DNA of 64,000 nucleotides from Hevea brasiliensis. Taxonomy: Eukaryota > Streptophyta > Magnoliopsida > Malpighiales > Euphorbiaceae. Position 1 is the first letter of the stretch. Each line of letters opens with the position of its first letter. The stretch covers positions 64,403,399-64,467,398 of the forward strand of contig NC_079505.1 of the NCBI RefSeq assembly GCF_030052815.1, read 5' to 3'. The position numbers were made by a program, and so were the translations under genes. This document shows positions 47,879 through 59,633 of the stretch, piece by piece. The notes below the pieces were generated by a model. It worked only from the letters and a program-made list of their open reading frames with translations. It was not told the DNA's origin and made no database searches.

Positions 47879-50472
47879 TGTCACACCTTACCCCTCTATA
47901 AGGCATAACATGATCTTGTAGAATACCTAATGAACTACCGAACTTCACCTACCGATAACTCATTAAGTACCCTACAAGCAATTTTAAAATAATTTTCTTA
48001 CTTTTTGGAAGTGGTGAGCATTTTCTAATAGGTATTAAAAACATTTAATTAGAGTTTGAAAACTAGTTAAAATTTTTGTCCATTTTTATTTTTCCATAAA
48101 TTTTAGAAAAATTTTGGCAGAGTGCCGTCTGTATTTTAATAAAATAGTTCTTCAAATACCTGTAAAAACACTTCCAATAATTCTTTTCATCAAACTCACT
48201 ACTACCTCAACACTAATCAACATCATTTCTCAATTCAATTGTCATAAAAAATAATACTCAATAATTCTATTCATTTTTCATTAAAGTAAAAATAATTTAC
48301 ATTCATCAATCAAACTTTACATTAGCAAATCCAAAATATTATTATTACAAACTCTATACAACTGCTCAAAGCCAATTTATATATATACATACGGTTACAT
48401 ACATCAAAATAAGTATTACAATCAGGGTATAAATAAACCCGACAAAACTTTAGGGTTGTAGCTCCAAGATCCTCAGCAGCTCACTCTACTGCTCCTCTAG
48501 TCTCTATATCTGCGACAGCAATAACAGCCATCGCTAAGTACTATGACTCAGTGGTGCACAATATACTAAAATAGCATTTTATGCATAACTCAAATCACAT
48601 TTATTCAAATATTGAACTGAACATGAAAAACAGATACAAAACATTATTTATAAATTTTTAGTCCAAACAATTTCATTTAAGAAATCTCAAAACAATTTCA
48701 TAAAAAAACACAATTATATCATGCCATTCGAAACAATATTCATCTCAATAGCCAGAGGCTTATGAGAAATCACAAGACTAGTTAGCTCAAATATATGGTT
48801 ACCCATTCAAATTTCTTCTTCTACTGGCACATACCTCAATACTTCAGCCAGAGAATGAATCAAAATTTGAAACTAATTTCTCCCACTAGTCGTGCTAGTG
48901 AGACATTCAAATATATGGTCATGACACTGTGGTTTCAAAACTATCTTATCAATTTATCAAACATTTACTGACAATCAAATCACATATCATCAAATTCCCA
49001 ACAATTTAGATCAAAAGCATAGTGTACATTTCAATCATTATTTTGCAATATAAATAAACCACAAATCAATTCATGCACTTTGTAAAGGAATTTTAAAGAA
49101 TGTTTATGTTGTGCACAAACCTTATGCGAGTCGCCTCTTGGCCTTGACTCGATGCCTCGGGTTCTTTTCCGGTATTCTTTTCAACTGAAACACACAATTT
49201 TATAGTGTTTCCAACAATTCATACACATCACAAATGGTCACAATTGACCATTTCTCAACTCAAATAAGGTCAATAACATCAATTGACCAATTCTTAACTT
49301 TTTTTCCAATTTTTCACAAGCTTAAAACCCTAGCTACACTTAAAGTTCAATCTAATGCAATTTAAAGTGTATATTCATGATTTATATACCTAATTCACTT
49401 CAAATAACCATTCAAAATCATCAAACTCATTCATATCAAACCCTAACCCTAGCTGGATGAATTTCATGTTTGGTCCCTCAACAATTGTTTTTGTTTGATT
49501 TTAAGTTGATTTCTAGTTTAATTAAGATACAAACACAACAAATAAACTAAGATTTTCAAATTCAATTACTTACCTTATGGAGCATAATTTCTATCCTTCA
49601 ATTTTCCTCACTTCCTTGGTTTCAATGACATCCAAGCTTCATATCAAGGTCCACTTGCAAGATTTACTTAAGGGGGTTAGGGAAATTTGTGGCTAAACTT
49701 AAGGTTTATGAGAGCTTGAGGTGAGCTCCCATGATGGAAATGAAAGAGATGAGAGAGGGAAAGAGATGAGGACCACAACACAAAAAGAAGAAGACCCAAA
49801 TTGTTTTTTTTTTTTCTTTTAGTGTATTTTTAAGTCTTTTAGTCTTATTTGACTTGGTCAATATTTGTAGGAAAATTAAAATTAGTTTTGACATCATGAT
49901 GATGTCATCCAAGTGATGTAAATAAACTTTTTCAATTTCCTTTTTCTTTTGTATTTATTTTTTCATTAGTTCTTTAATTTAATTCTTGATTCCCAAAGAT
50001 TCGTTTCTCTGATTTTATTGGATAGTTAGGTCAGGAGTCAGCTCTAGGGGTGAATTGATCAAATTGCCCCTCGCTGGTTCAATTTGGTTTGCAAGTAATT
50101 CAATATTTCTTCTGGATTCCTGACCTAATTATTTGACCTGCTTAACAATTCTTTTTCGTGATTTTCTTTTTTCCACTGTGTTCGCAATAGTCCTAAGGAC
50201 TACAGCGTCACATTTTTCGGTTCAAAATTTGAGTTTAGATTGACCTCACAGTCATTCTCGAAAAGGTCACCCATCGCTGTGACTTCCAGCTCATTTAACT
50301 TTTTATGTTCTGTTTTTCTTATTTATACTTAACTATTTGGCAATTACTAATTATTTATATTCAAGGCTTATCTAGGTGTCTTAGATGTGATTCTAATCTC
50401 CTTAATTATTCATACTGACACCGGTCACTGGAACAGTAAAATGTACCAAGCTATGCCAATAGGGGTGTTACA
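47879..50472 (-). mobile_element. Solo LTR E (2.59 kb) inside the L1 LINE
   Basis: Starts TGTCACACCTTACCCC and ends GGGGTGTTACA, with a 5-bp duplication GATGA (47874-47878 and 50473-50477). Matches the LTR of element D but lacks about 0.9 kb in its middle (the equivalent of roughly 41330-42210). No internal region is present. ORFs inside are chance products. Confidence 0.9.
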
Positions 50473-50477
50473 GATGA

Positions 50478-52110
50478 ACAGTGAAAATGCAAGATTGATT
50501 GGGAACTTGGTGGGAAATTTTGTGGAAGATGATCTCATAGAGAGTGGAATGGTTGAATTCTCAACCTTTCTTCGGCTTAGAGCTGAGATTAACCTCAATT
50601 AACCCATCACTCCTGGATTCATTAATGGTAGCACTTATTGGGTTCCTCTGAAATACGAAAAATGCCCAAACATCTGTTATAACTGTGGAGTAATCGATGA
50701 TCTGCTCTAGGAATGCCCAGACACAGAGAACCCAGATGAAAAGCCACAAAACCCCTGTGGTCCAGGGCTCAAAGCCACTCCCATCTCTAAACAAAAATCT
50801 GATCAGGTAATCCCCTTGAAACTAAATCTTGCTGGTTACTAAAATCAACTCTCTAAATCATATAAGCTTTTGATGGACAAGAGCACCAAATCACTTCAGT
50901 CAAACCCAAGCCACAAAGCACAATCTCCTAGCCCTCATGCATTACCTCCATCTACCTTACAAATCTCTAGGAAGGAGAAGGAAACAGAGGCACAGAGAAA
51001 ATATGCCATAAGAAAATGGCCACTTGATATAATCCAGACCTAGCCCAATCTCCATAGAGTCACCATTAGCCACTGGAGTACTTACCAGACTAAACTTCTC
51101 TTAGCCAGTACTGGCCATCCCTACCATTCAAGGTAAAGCTCCAGGCCTTTGGAACTTACCCACTTTCGAAAATATTGGGAGATGAGCCTGCCTCGAGCCG
51201 TGAGCATGCTGACCCAGAAAGCCTCGACTCAAAAGTCAAACCCTAAAACTTTTTGTAAAATATCATGCCACACAGGGTATACAAAATTTTGATATCAAGG
51301 ATTTCTTCCAAAAGTTCCCTTATTTGATACCCTATTTCCAGACTATAGCAACAGAGGAATTGATGACCATCAGAGAAGAGACAACAGAAGAGGAAAATAG
51401 GGTATAACAAAGAAAGGGAGAAGTGCTAAGGGAAACAGCTAGTGGTATATAACTTAAAGAGTCATAGGAAATCAAAACTACACTGGTGGGATCAGATCAT
51501 TCATGGGATTAGGTTCTTGAAGGCCATGATAAAGTAACCATAGTGGAGGCCCACTACAATGAACCAACCGCCCAACTAGTAACCAATTGTCCTAGAAACC
51601 AAAGCCCATTAAGCTAAATTGCTACCAAAAATCCAAAGCCAGAAGCACTGAAATGGACCCCAAGGGATAAGGCCTTAACTCAGACTTGTGCCACTATAAC
51701 TATTCCTAAACCTACAGTCTAACCCACCGAACTCATTCCTTTGGACCATCTAATCCTTATGACCTCAACCTTGTTTAAGCCCCAACCTGATAATAAGCAA
51801 CACACAGATAATCCCAAAGATAAAGAGGAAACCCCTTTAGAGTAAAATTAGACTACCACCGCTACCAAGGTCAAATGGAAGAGACTGGCTAGGGCTAAGC
51901 CAATGTTATCATCAACAGTTGTTATATAAGAAATTAGTGTAGAAGAGGAAATTCAAAATGAAGAGATGACCAGTTTTCAAGAAAGAATGCAAACAGTGAG
52001 AAAAGAGTTAGACCAGAGAATGACCCCATTAGTGCTAGCAATAAAAAAGCTTGTCCTTCTTATTCATCTTTTGATATGGTAGAGGTAGCCAACCGAAAGT
52101 GGCCCCAGCC
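50478..52110 (+). pseudogene. L1-type LINE ORF1, 3' part
   Basis: Continues at once after the solo LTR: ENARLIGNLVGNFVEDDLIE, R-x-RAEINLN, GFINGSTYWVPLKYEKCP, then a CCHC_4-type zinc finger CYNCGVIDDLL-stop-EC in which the His is changed to Asp. The rest is a low-complexity linker with many stops. Nucleic-acid-binding protein of the LINE particle in intact relatives. Dead. Confidence 0.75.
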
Positions 52111-52116
52111 TGAATT

Positions 52117-55100
52117 ATGAAGATTTTGAGCTGGAATTGTTAGGGTGTAAGGAACCCCCTGACATTCCACCATCTTAAAGGGAATTGCCAATCCCATTCC
52201 CCATAAGTGATTTTCCTTATAGAGGCCAAAAATAGTTCCAGAATAGTTGGCAGGAAGCTTAGATGTTGTGGTAATTTTTGCTATTTTTATGGTTGACCCA
52301 GTAGGAATAGCAGGCCTTAGCTTGGAAGGAATATTGTGATGTAACCATTGTGCATAAGGAAGATTTCTTCTTCCATATTTGTATTTTGGATGCTTCAATA
52401 AATGTGAAATGGGATGTTTTATTAGTGTATGCTAGTTGTGTGGATGATACTAGATTATCACAATTTCTTTTTTTAGCTCAGTATAAGAGTAATTTGAACT
52501 CAGAGTTACTGGTAATTAGAGACTTTAATTCTCTTTTAAGTCCAAGAGAAAAAAGGGGAGGCAATATACATGTCTAGTCCAAGATTCTTCCATTTTGATC
52601 CTTCATCAATGATTTGGGGCTTACAGACATGGATTCACAGGTTCACTTAAGACTTAGAATAATAGACGCAATGGGCAATAGCATATTAAAGAGAGATTAA
52701 ACCGCAGTCTAGCCATGACCCAATGGCTCTTTATATACACCAATGCAGAGGTGATACACTTAGAAGACATGGACTTTGACCATAAACCAATTTTGGTAGT
52801 AGTTGATTGTGGTCAACGGACATCCAAAAGAAGGTTTAGATTTGATAGACAATGGATTGGGAATCAAGAGATAGAGGTTGTTATATGATTCACATAACAG
52901 CAAAGTGTAGCTGGACACTCCTTATATAAAGTAGCCTCTAAATTAAAGCAGTGTCGTCAATCCATTGTTGAATGGTGCAAATAAAACAATCAAAATTCTA
53001 GTCAAAGAATTAATCTTCTTTTTGCTCAGTTAGAGGACACTAAAAGACGATCAAATTCATAGAATAGGGCAGTAATAAGAGAAATTGAAAATGAATTGGC
53101 AGAGGAAGTTAAAAGAGAAGAGCTTTTTTGGGCACAAAAGGCAAGATAAGATTGGTTAAAAGCAAGTGACAAGAACCCTAGTTACTTTCATATGAAGGTA
53201 ATCCAATGCTAACGAAGGAACCACATTAATGGTATCAAGGATTACTCTGGCCAATGGAAATATTCCTTCTAAGAAATTTCAAATATGGCCTTAAATTATT
53301 TTAGGCAATTATACACCACATCTAGACCTAGCAATTTGAATCAAGTCACTACTGGTTTCTTGCCTAGAGTCACAAAACAAATGAATGAAAGCCTCACAAG
53401 GCCCTTCTCTAAGGAAGAAATTAAGGTTGTGACCTTCTCTATTCACCCTCACAAAGCACCAGGTGAGGATGGCATTATCGGAGTCTTCTTTCAAAAATAT
53501 TAGGGAATTGTAGGGGATAGTTCTTGTGAGGCAGTGTTTGAATTCTTTAATAAAGGCCGCCTTCTGAAAAGCATCAGTCATACGGTCATCACCCTCATAC
53601 CTAAAATTAAGCAGGTTCAAACAATGAAGGACTTGAGACCGATAGGACTATGCAATGTGATATACAAAATCATCTCCAAGCTTCTTACTGAAAGACTTCA
53701 ACCTCTTATGGACTCTCTCATTGGTATAGAGCATAGTGCCTTCATCAAAGGGAGATTGATATCAGATAACATATTACTGTGTCATGAAATTATGCACCAC
53801 ATGAAGAATAGCATAAGAGGTCAAAAGGGTAATATGGCTTTAAAGCTTGATATAAGCAAGGCTTATGACATTGTAGAATGGAATTACCTTTACCATATGC
53901 TTATTTCAATGGGTTTCAGCATAGTGTGGGTTAATTGGATCATGGAATGTGTATCAACAGTGCCATATTCGCTATAAATTAATGGCAATAAGGTTGGTTT
54001 CATCACTCCATTGAGAGGATTGAGACAAGGGAGCCTCTTCCTCTTTTTTCTTCCTATTTTGTGTTAAAGGTCTATCACACATGATTAGTAACTCTCCTAT
54101 GCAAGGCATAAAAATTACAAGGAGAGGACTGGTTATTTCACACCTTTTTTTTTTGGTAGATGATTCCATTCTTTTCTCTAAGGCGACTATAGCAGAAACA
54201 GAGATGGTTAAGCAAGTCCTTCACTAGTATTTAGAGGCAAGTGGACAAATGGTTAATTTGGCTAAATCATCAGTTACTTTCAGCCATAATACACCTAGGG
54301 AGACTTGCTTGGTCATCTCAGTAGTCTTATAAGTTCGCATCATGGAAGGGCAGGATAAATTCCTAGGCCTCCTAGTTAGTTTTCCAAGATCCAAATGGCA
54401 ATTGTTTTCACATGTTAGGGATAAAGTTTAGCATAAGCTTACAAAGTGGAAGGAACAACTCCTGTCTACGAGAGGCAAAGAAGTTCTTTTGAAAGCAGTT
54501 GCTACTACTTTATCAGTGTATGTCATGTCATGCTCCATATTGCTAAGGTCCTTGTGCCAGGAAATCAATGCAATGATGGCAAACTTTTAGTGGGGACAAG
54601 TCAAGGATGAGAAAAGGATGCACTAGATTGCCTGGAAACACATGTGTAAACCAAAAATCTAGGGGGTCTTGGGCTTTAAAGACCTAGAGGCTTTTAATAT
54701 GGCCCAACTAGCCAAGCAAGAATAGAGATTAATGGAGAACCCTAATTCTCTCTTAGCTCGAGTGCTCAAAGGCAAGTACTTTCCCTTTACAACCTTTATG
54801 GGAGCAAATATGGGTAGTAATCCCTCGTGGGGATGGCGAAGCATCATGTGGGGAAGAAGAGTGCTCAAGAAGGGGACTAGGTAGCAAATTAGCAATGGCC
54901 AATCTGTTTTATGTAAAGAGGATAATTGGGTGCCAAGCTGCTTTCCTCACCCTTTAATAATTACACTGCAACATGATGGCAGAATAGTATGGGTGATTTA
55001 GCTATTATATAATAATGAACCTCATGGAATGTCCATGGGTTAAGGGAGAACTTTATGGAGGAAGATGTCAAAACTATTTTAACAATGCCAGTTGCAATTT

Positions 55101-56199
55101 TTAGAAGGGATGACAAGCTTATTTGGCATTTCACTAGACATGGTGGTTATGCAGTCAAGTCAACTTACTTCTTAGCTAAAGAGCTTCTAACTACTCGAGG
55201 AAGGATGGAGCTAGTCCAAGCACACAACAAGGTTTACAAAGTTTATAAAAAAGCATTTGGAGTTTGAACCTTCCTAACAAATTGGTAATTTTTCTGTGGA
55301 AAATCCTTAACAAAGTTCCTAAAGGGAAATCCTTAGCAAAAATATTCCTTATATCTACAGGGATTGTGCTTTTTGTGGCCTACTTGAAATAGCAAAGCAT
55401 CTCCTCTTTTCATGTCCTAAGGCAGTTAAAGTATGGATTTACTTCCCCATTTGCCTTAGGTCCACTATGTTGTGCTTTGAGGAATGAAAGATGTGTGGTC
55501 TAAATTGCTTAATTACATTAGGAATAGTAATAAGGGCAAAATTCTTATGGAATTAACAGTGTTTATCATATAGTAGCTCTAGAAAAATAGAAACCACTTA
55601 GCATTCGACCATCAGAGTCTCTCTTTTCACGAAGTGCTTAATTTAGCTGCTAGGCATCATATAGAATTTATGACTGCTAATTCCACAGAAGAACCTACTT
55701 CAGTGCAACATGAATTACCTCAATCTGTCTTTTTTCCACCACCCCAAAATGTCTTGAAAATCAACTTTGATGCAGTAGTTAATAAAGATTAAGGTTTCAA
55801 AGCAATAACAACTTTAGTTAGGGATAGTAACAGTGGCAACAATGGATGGATTTGCAAGCAGATTCAGGCAATTACTAATCCATGGTCATGGAAGGTTTGG
55901 CTTGTAGGGAAGCCTGATTTTTCGCAAAGAGGAGGAATTTCATGCGAGTTATCTTTGAAGGGGACTCACAGGTGCTTGTCTAGTCCATTAATGGTTCTGT
56001 TACTCGTTTCCAAATTCAAGGAATAGTATTAGATATTCTATTTTTAGCACAACCTTTCAAGGAATGTTCCTTTAGCTTTGTTAGAAAAGGAGGCAACCAA
56101 GCTGCCCATAGTATAGCAGCGCTAGCTTTAAGGGATCCTTCTTTCTTGTACAATCCCTTACAGCAATTTCACTTTTTATTCTCCCTCATGCCAAATTAG
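52117..56199 (+). pseudogene. L1-type LINE ORF2 (endonuclease, RT, RNase H), heavily decayed
   Basis: Starts MKILSWNC-stop-GVRNP at 52117, the usual start of plant L1 ORF2. Then endonuclease parts (LLVYASCVDDTRLSQF, RDFNSLLSPREKRGGN with GDFN changed to RDFN), RT parts (HPHKAPGEDGI at 53450; SHTVITLIPKIKQVQTMKD, RPIGLCNVIYKIISKLL, HSAFIKGRLISDNILL, ALKLDISKAYDIVEW at 53570-53890), and the catalytic box LVDDSILF (DD at 54159-54164). A zf-RVT-like region lies near 55060-55420. The RNase H-like C-terminus has INFDAVV, VIFEGDSQVLV and GGNQAAHSIAALALRD, ending LFSLMPN-stop at 56199. Dozens of stops and shifts make it the oldest coding element here. Confidence 0.88.
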
Positions 56200-57338
56200 G
56201 ACTTTAATGAAACAATTATCTTTAAGGAAAAATTATCTTAGGCCACAAATTAATTAAATAAATAAAATAAAATAAATTAAATTAATTTCACAAAAAATTA
56301 ATTTAATTAATTCTTCTGACCTAAAAATAATTAATAAATAATTTAATAATTTTTGGTGTAAACAATTGCTTCCCACACCTAGATTGGTTGTTTAAACCAT
56401 TCTAGGTGGACAATAATTGATTCCAGATTACCTTTTACTATTCAAAATTCAAAAAATAATCAAATATCCCCTATTATCTTTCTGAAAGTTTGAAATTCAA
56501 TCTAACTCCATCCCCGCCAGAGTTCCATTCCCAATAAAAGTCTAATCACTGTAAGCTTTTAATTACAACAAATTTACCTTCCCAATGGCTCATTTATTAC
56601 TAATCACTTCATTCTCACATTCACAATCAAAGAAAACTATCAATTCCTCTCTCTTTCTTCATTTGGTGTGCAACTTTCTCCTTCTCTCTCTCTCTCTCTC
56701 TCTCTCTTCTTTCCTTAGTGCAATTCAAGTTTCCTTTTCTGACACTCCATTTCTTATCAATATACTCATGTTCAACCATCATCCTTGCCCATCGTTTATC
56801 ATCGAGGTTTCATTGGTCCTTTTTGTCATTCCTTTATTGGTCTTTATTCATCATTTCACCATTTATCTCCACCAGGCCAAGTGCCAGCGTCACTTGATCA
56901 TCATTCCATCCTTTCACTGTCTCTTTCTCTATTAACGACCAACAACAACTGCCACCATCGTTGATCAAGCTAAGACCCAAATTCTCCATCACACGATATT
57001 CCACTATCATTTCTACGTGCTTGCTCATCCCGATTTTAAGTATGTTTCGAATCATTCACTACTTACTGTTGATCTTGCCATGATTGCTAAACATTGAATG
57101 GGTCATGTTGATTACTTCTGGATTTGGGAATTTTGCAGGTACCTGCTTAGGTTCCTACCCTATGTTGTTTATATCTACAAACAGTACCTACAATTCGCTT
57201 GCATCTGTTAATGTTGTATTTGTCTATCGATACCTGTATTTTCCTGGTTGACTATTATTGCTTGTGACTTTTCATTCTGTCCCTTGTATCTGTAGAGATG
57301 GCATCAGACCCTTTTTTCTAGTTCACAAGTACCAACTG
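56200..57338. other. Spacer with a (CT)n microsatellite, no gene supported
   Basis: Holds the possible 3' UTR of the L1, an A/T-rich stretch (56255-56360), and a (CT)n run at about 56684-56707. A 116-codon open frame at 56585 is Ser/Leu/His rich, partly made by the CT repeat, and resembles no protein I know. Confidence 0.5.
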
Positions 57339-58051
57339 TGTAATGCCCTCACTTTAGGTAGTTCGTACATTCTACTGTTCTGGTGACTAACATCTATCTG
57401 GACGGCTAGAATGTCTAGAACTATATTTAAACTAGAGTGAGGAGTCATAAATAAGCCAAATAATGATAATAAAAATTAAGAAAAAATTTAAGGAAAGAAA
57501 TGCAACAAGGTTAAATGAGCCGAAGCTACGACGATGGGTAACCCTAACGAGAAGAGGTTGTGGAGACACTTAGCGATCCTAGACCTGTGGGGAATCCTGT
57601 AAAATAATTTTTAGGACTCAAGTGAATGATTATTGAGGTTTAGATGACAATAGATTGCTAAAAAAATACAAGAAAAATTATGTAAATCAGTACAGACAGT
57701 TTTAGTTCATTAAATAAAACGAAGGGCATTTTGGTCATTTCACCTTCAGAGATGATTTTTTACCAACTTGTCCATTTAAGTAAGTGAGGTATATGACATA
57801 AAATGTGAATAAATATTAATGAAAATTTAATTAAAATTGAGTAGGAAAGAGAGGAAAAGAAACTAAAACAAATGAAATTAAACAATCTAATTATGACATC
57901 ATGCATAAGTCATGATGATGCTATTAAAAATTTCGTAGCCAATCATACTAAACAAGACTAAGTATAAAAGGCAAAAAGAGACAAATTAAAATAAAAATTA
58001 GCTTCTTCTACCTTCTTCCATAGCTTGGCCGAAAACTCCCTCTCTCACTCC
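57339..58051 (+). mobile_element. 5' part of a plus-strand gypsy LTR (F)
   Basis: Starts TGTAATGCCCTCACTTTAGG, as does the complete LTR at 59634, and follows it for about 700 bases. The reverse complements of the LTR ends of elements B and C are related ('tctactgttc.ggtgac'). Confidence 0.8.
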
Positions 58052-58405
58052 TTCTTAGATGATAATAAAATACCAAGAAACTACAAGAAAATTTATGTCA
58101 ATTGATATAGATAATTATAACTCGGTGAACACAACCAAGAGAATTTTGATCATTTCACCCTCAAAGTTGATTTTTGACCAACATGTCCATTTAAGTGAGA
58201 ATTATTTAATAAAATATGAAGAAATATTGATAAAATAATTTAATTAGAAATGAGTAAAAGAAAGAAGAAAGGAAAAACAAAAACAAAATGAAATTAAATT
58301 GTAATTATTACATGTTCATGATGCAATGATAATGTAATTAAAATTTTTCAACCAATTAAAATTTGACAAACCTAATTAAAAGATATAAAAGGGATTAAAA
58401 AGAAA
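58052..58405 (+). mobile_element. Second, overlapping LTR fragment joined to integrase
   Basis: Repeats the segment equivalent to 59942-60301 of the complete LTR, so part of the LTR is present twice in a row (57640-58000 and 58052-58405). It breaks off after 'gattaaaaagaaacaaaaa' and runs straight into integrase sequence. The rest of the LTR, gag, protease, RT and RNase H are missing. Confidence 0.75.
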
Positions 58406-59583
58406 CAAAAAGTTCCATTAGGTTATCAGGTTTATTGCAGCCCATAAGTATACCTGAATGGAAATGGGATAGGATCACCATGGATTTTATTAGTGGTCTA
58501 CCTCTCACCCAGAAGAAACGTGATGCAGTATGAGTGATAGTGGACAGATTAACCAAATCAGCACACTTTATTCCAGTTTGAACTGACTATTCACTGGAGA
58601 AGCTAGCAGAGTTGTGTATTAGTGAGATAGTTAGACTACATGGAATTTCAATTTCCATTATATCTCATAGAGACCTAAGGTTCACATCCAGATTTTGGAA
58701 GAAGTTGCAGGAAGCCTTGGGTACACAACTCCATTATAGCACGACTTTTCATCATCAAACGGATGAATAGTCAGAACAGATGATTCAGGTAAACCTTAAA
58801 ACTCAATGAATTATTATAAATATTAAACTGAAATGACAGTAATAACATGAAATATGTGATAGGTGCTTGAAGATATGCTAAAGAGTTGTGTCATAGAGTT
58901 TGAGGGAAGTTAGGAAAGATATCTCCCACTGGCAGAATTTGCTTATAACAATAATTATCAAGCTAGTATTCATATGGCTCCTTATGAAGCCTTATATGGG
59001 AGGAAGTACAGAACACCGCTGTGTTGGATAGAACTTGGTGAAGACAAGATTTTGGGACTAGACTTGATAAAACAGACTGAGGAAAAGATTAAATTGATAA
59101 AAGATAACTTGAAAGCTGTCTCCGATAGACAAAAATCATATGCTGACTTGAAGAGAAAAGACATAGAATATGAGGTTGGCGATAAGGTGTTTCTCAAAGT
59201 ATCACCATGGAAGAAAGTATTGAGGTTTGGGAGAAAGCGCAAGTTAAGCCTTAGGTTTATTGGCCCATATGAAGTCATTGAACGTGTGGGTCCAGTAGCC
59301 TACAGGCTAGCTTTACCACCAGAGCTGGACAAGATCCATAATGTGTTTCACGTATTGATGTTGAGAAGATACCGATCAGACCCTTCACATGTCATATCAA
59401 TAGAAGAAATTGAAATACAACCAGATTTGATATATGAAGAGGAACCTATAAAGATCTTGGCTTGAGAAATGAAAGAACTACAAAACAAATAGATTCCACT
59501 AGTGAAAGTACTTTGGAGGCACCACAATATCGAAGAGACAACCTGGGAAAGTGAAGAGACGATGAGGCAATAGTTCCCTTAAC
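58406..59583 (+). pseudogene. Integrase pseudogene with intron-like insertion (element F)
   Basis: Reads [78 protein letters not shown]-stop-SEQMIQ. It is then interrupted by a 74-bp GT...AG stretch and resumes VLEDMLKSCVIEFEGS. The longest open part (58974-59465) holds APYEALYGRKYRTPLCW, LIKQTEEKIKLIKDNL, the GPY-like FIGPYEVIERVGPVAYRL and HNVFHVLMLRRYRSDPSH. The chromodomain-like end reads IPLVKVLWRHHNIEETTWES. The N-terminal HHCC finger is lost and stops are scattered, several at Gln, Trp or Arg codons. Dead. Confidence 0.85.
58789..58862 (+). other. Intron-like insertion in the integrase
   Basis: ATTCAG|GTAAACCTT ... TGTGATAG|GTGCTTGAAG. Removing these 74 bases joins MIQ to VLEDML in frame, the exact continuous sequence found in the intronless integrases of elements A and D. 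The insertion is 80% A/T, has GT and AG ends, and its first 61 bases align at 48 positions with a segment at 25396-25336 (minus strand) that lies at the same codon boundary. Confidence 0.7.
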
Positions 59584-59620
59584 TGTTTGCATTAGGTAAT
59601 TCGAGGACGAAATTTTTGTT

Positions 59621-59633
59621 AGAGGGAAAGAAC
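59621..59633 (+). other. Polypurine tract of element F
   Basis: AGAGGGAAAGAAC directly before the LTR start at 59634. Confidence 0.75.

Noticed and set aside
52060..52398. 112-codon minus-strand frame near the start of L1 ORF2
   Set aside because: Antisense to the endonuclease region that starts MKILSWNC on the plus strand.
56585..56935. 116-codon open frame as a gene
   Set aside because: Built partly from the CT microsatellite, low-complexity composition, no known domain and no supporting gene context.
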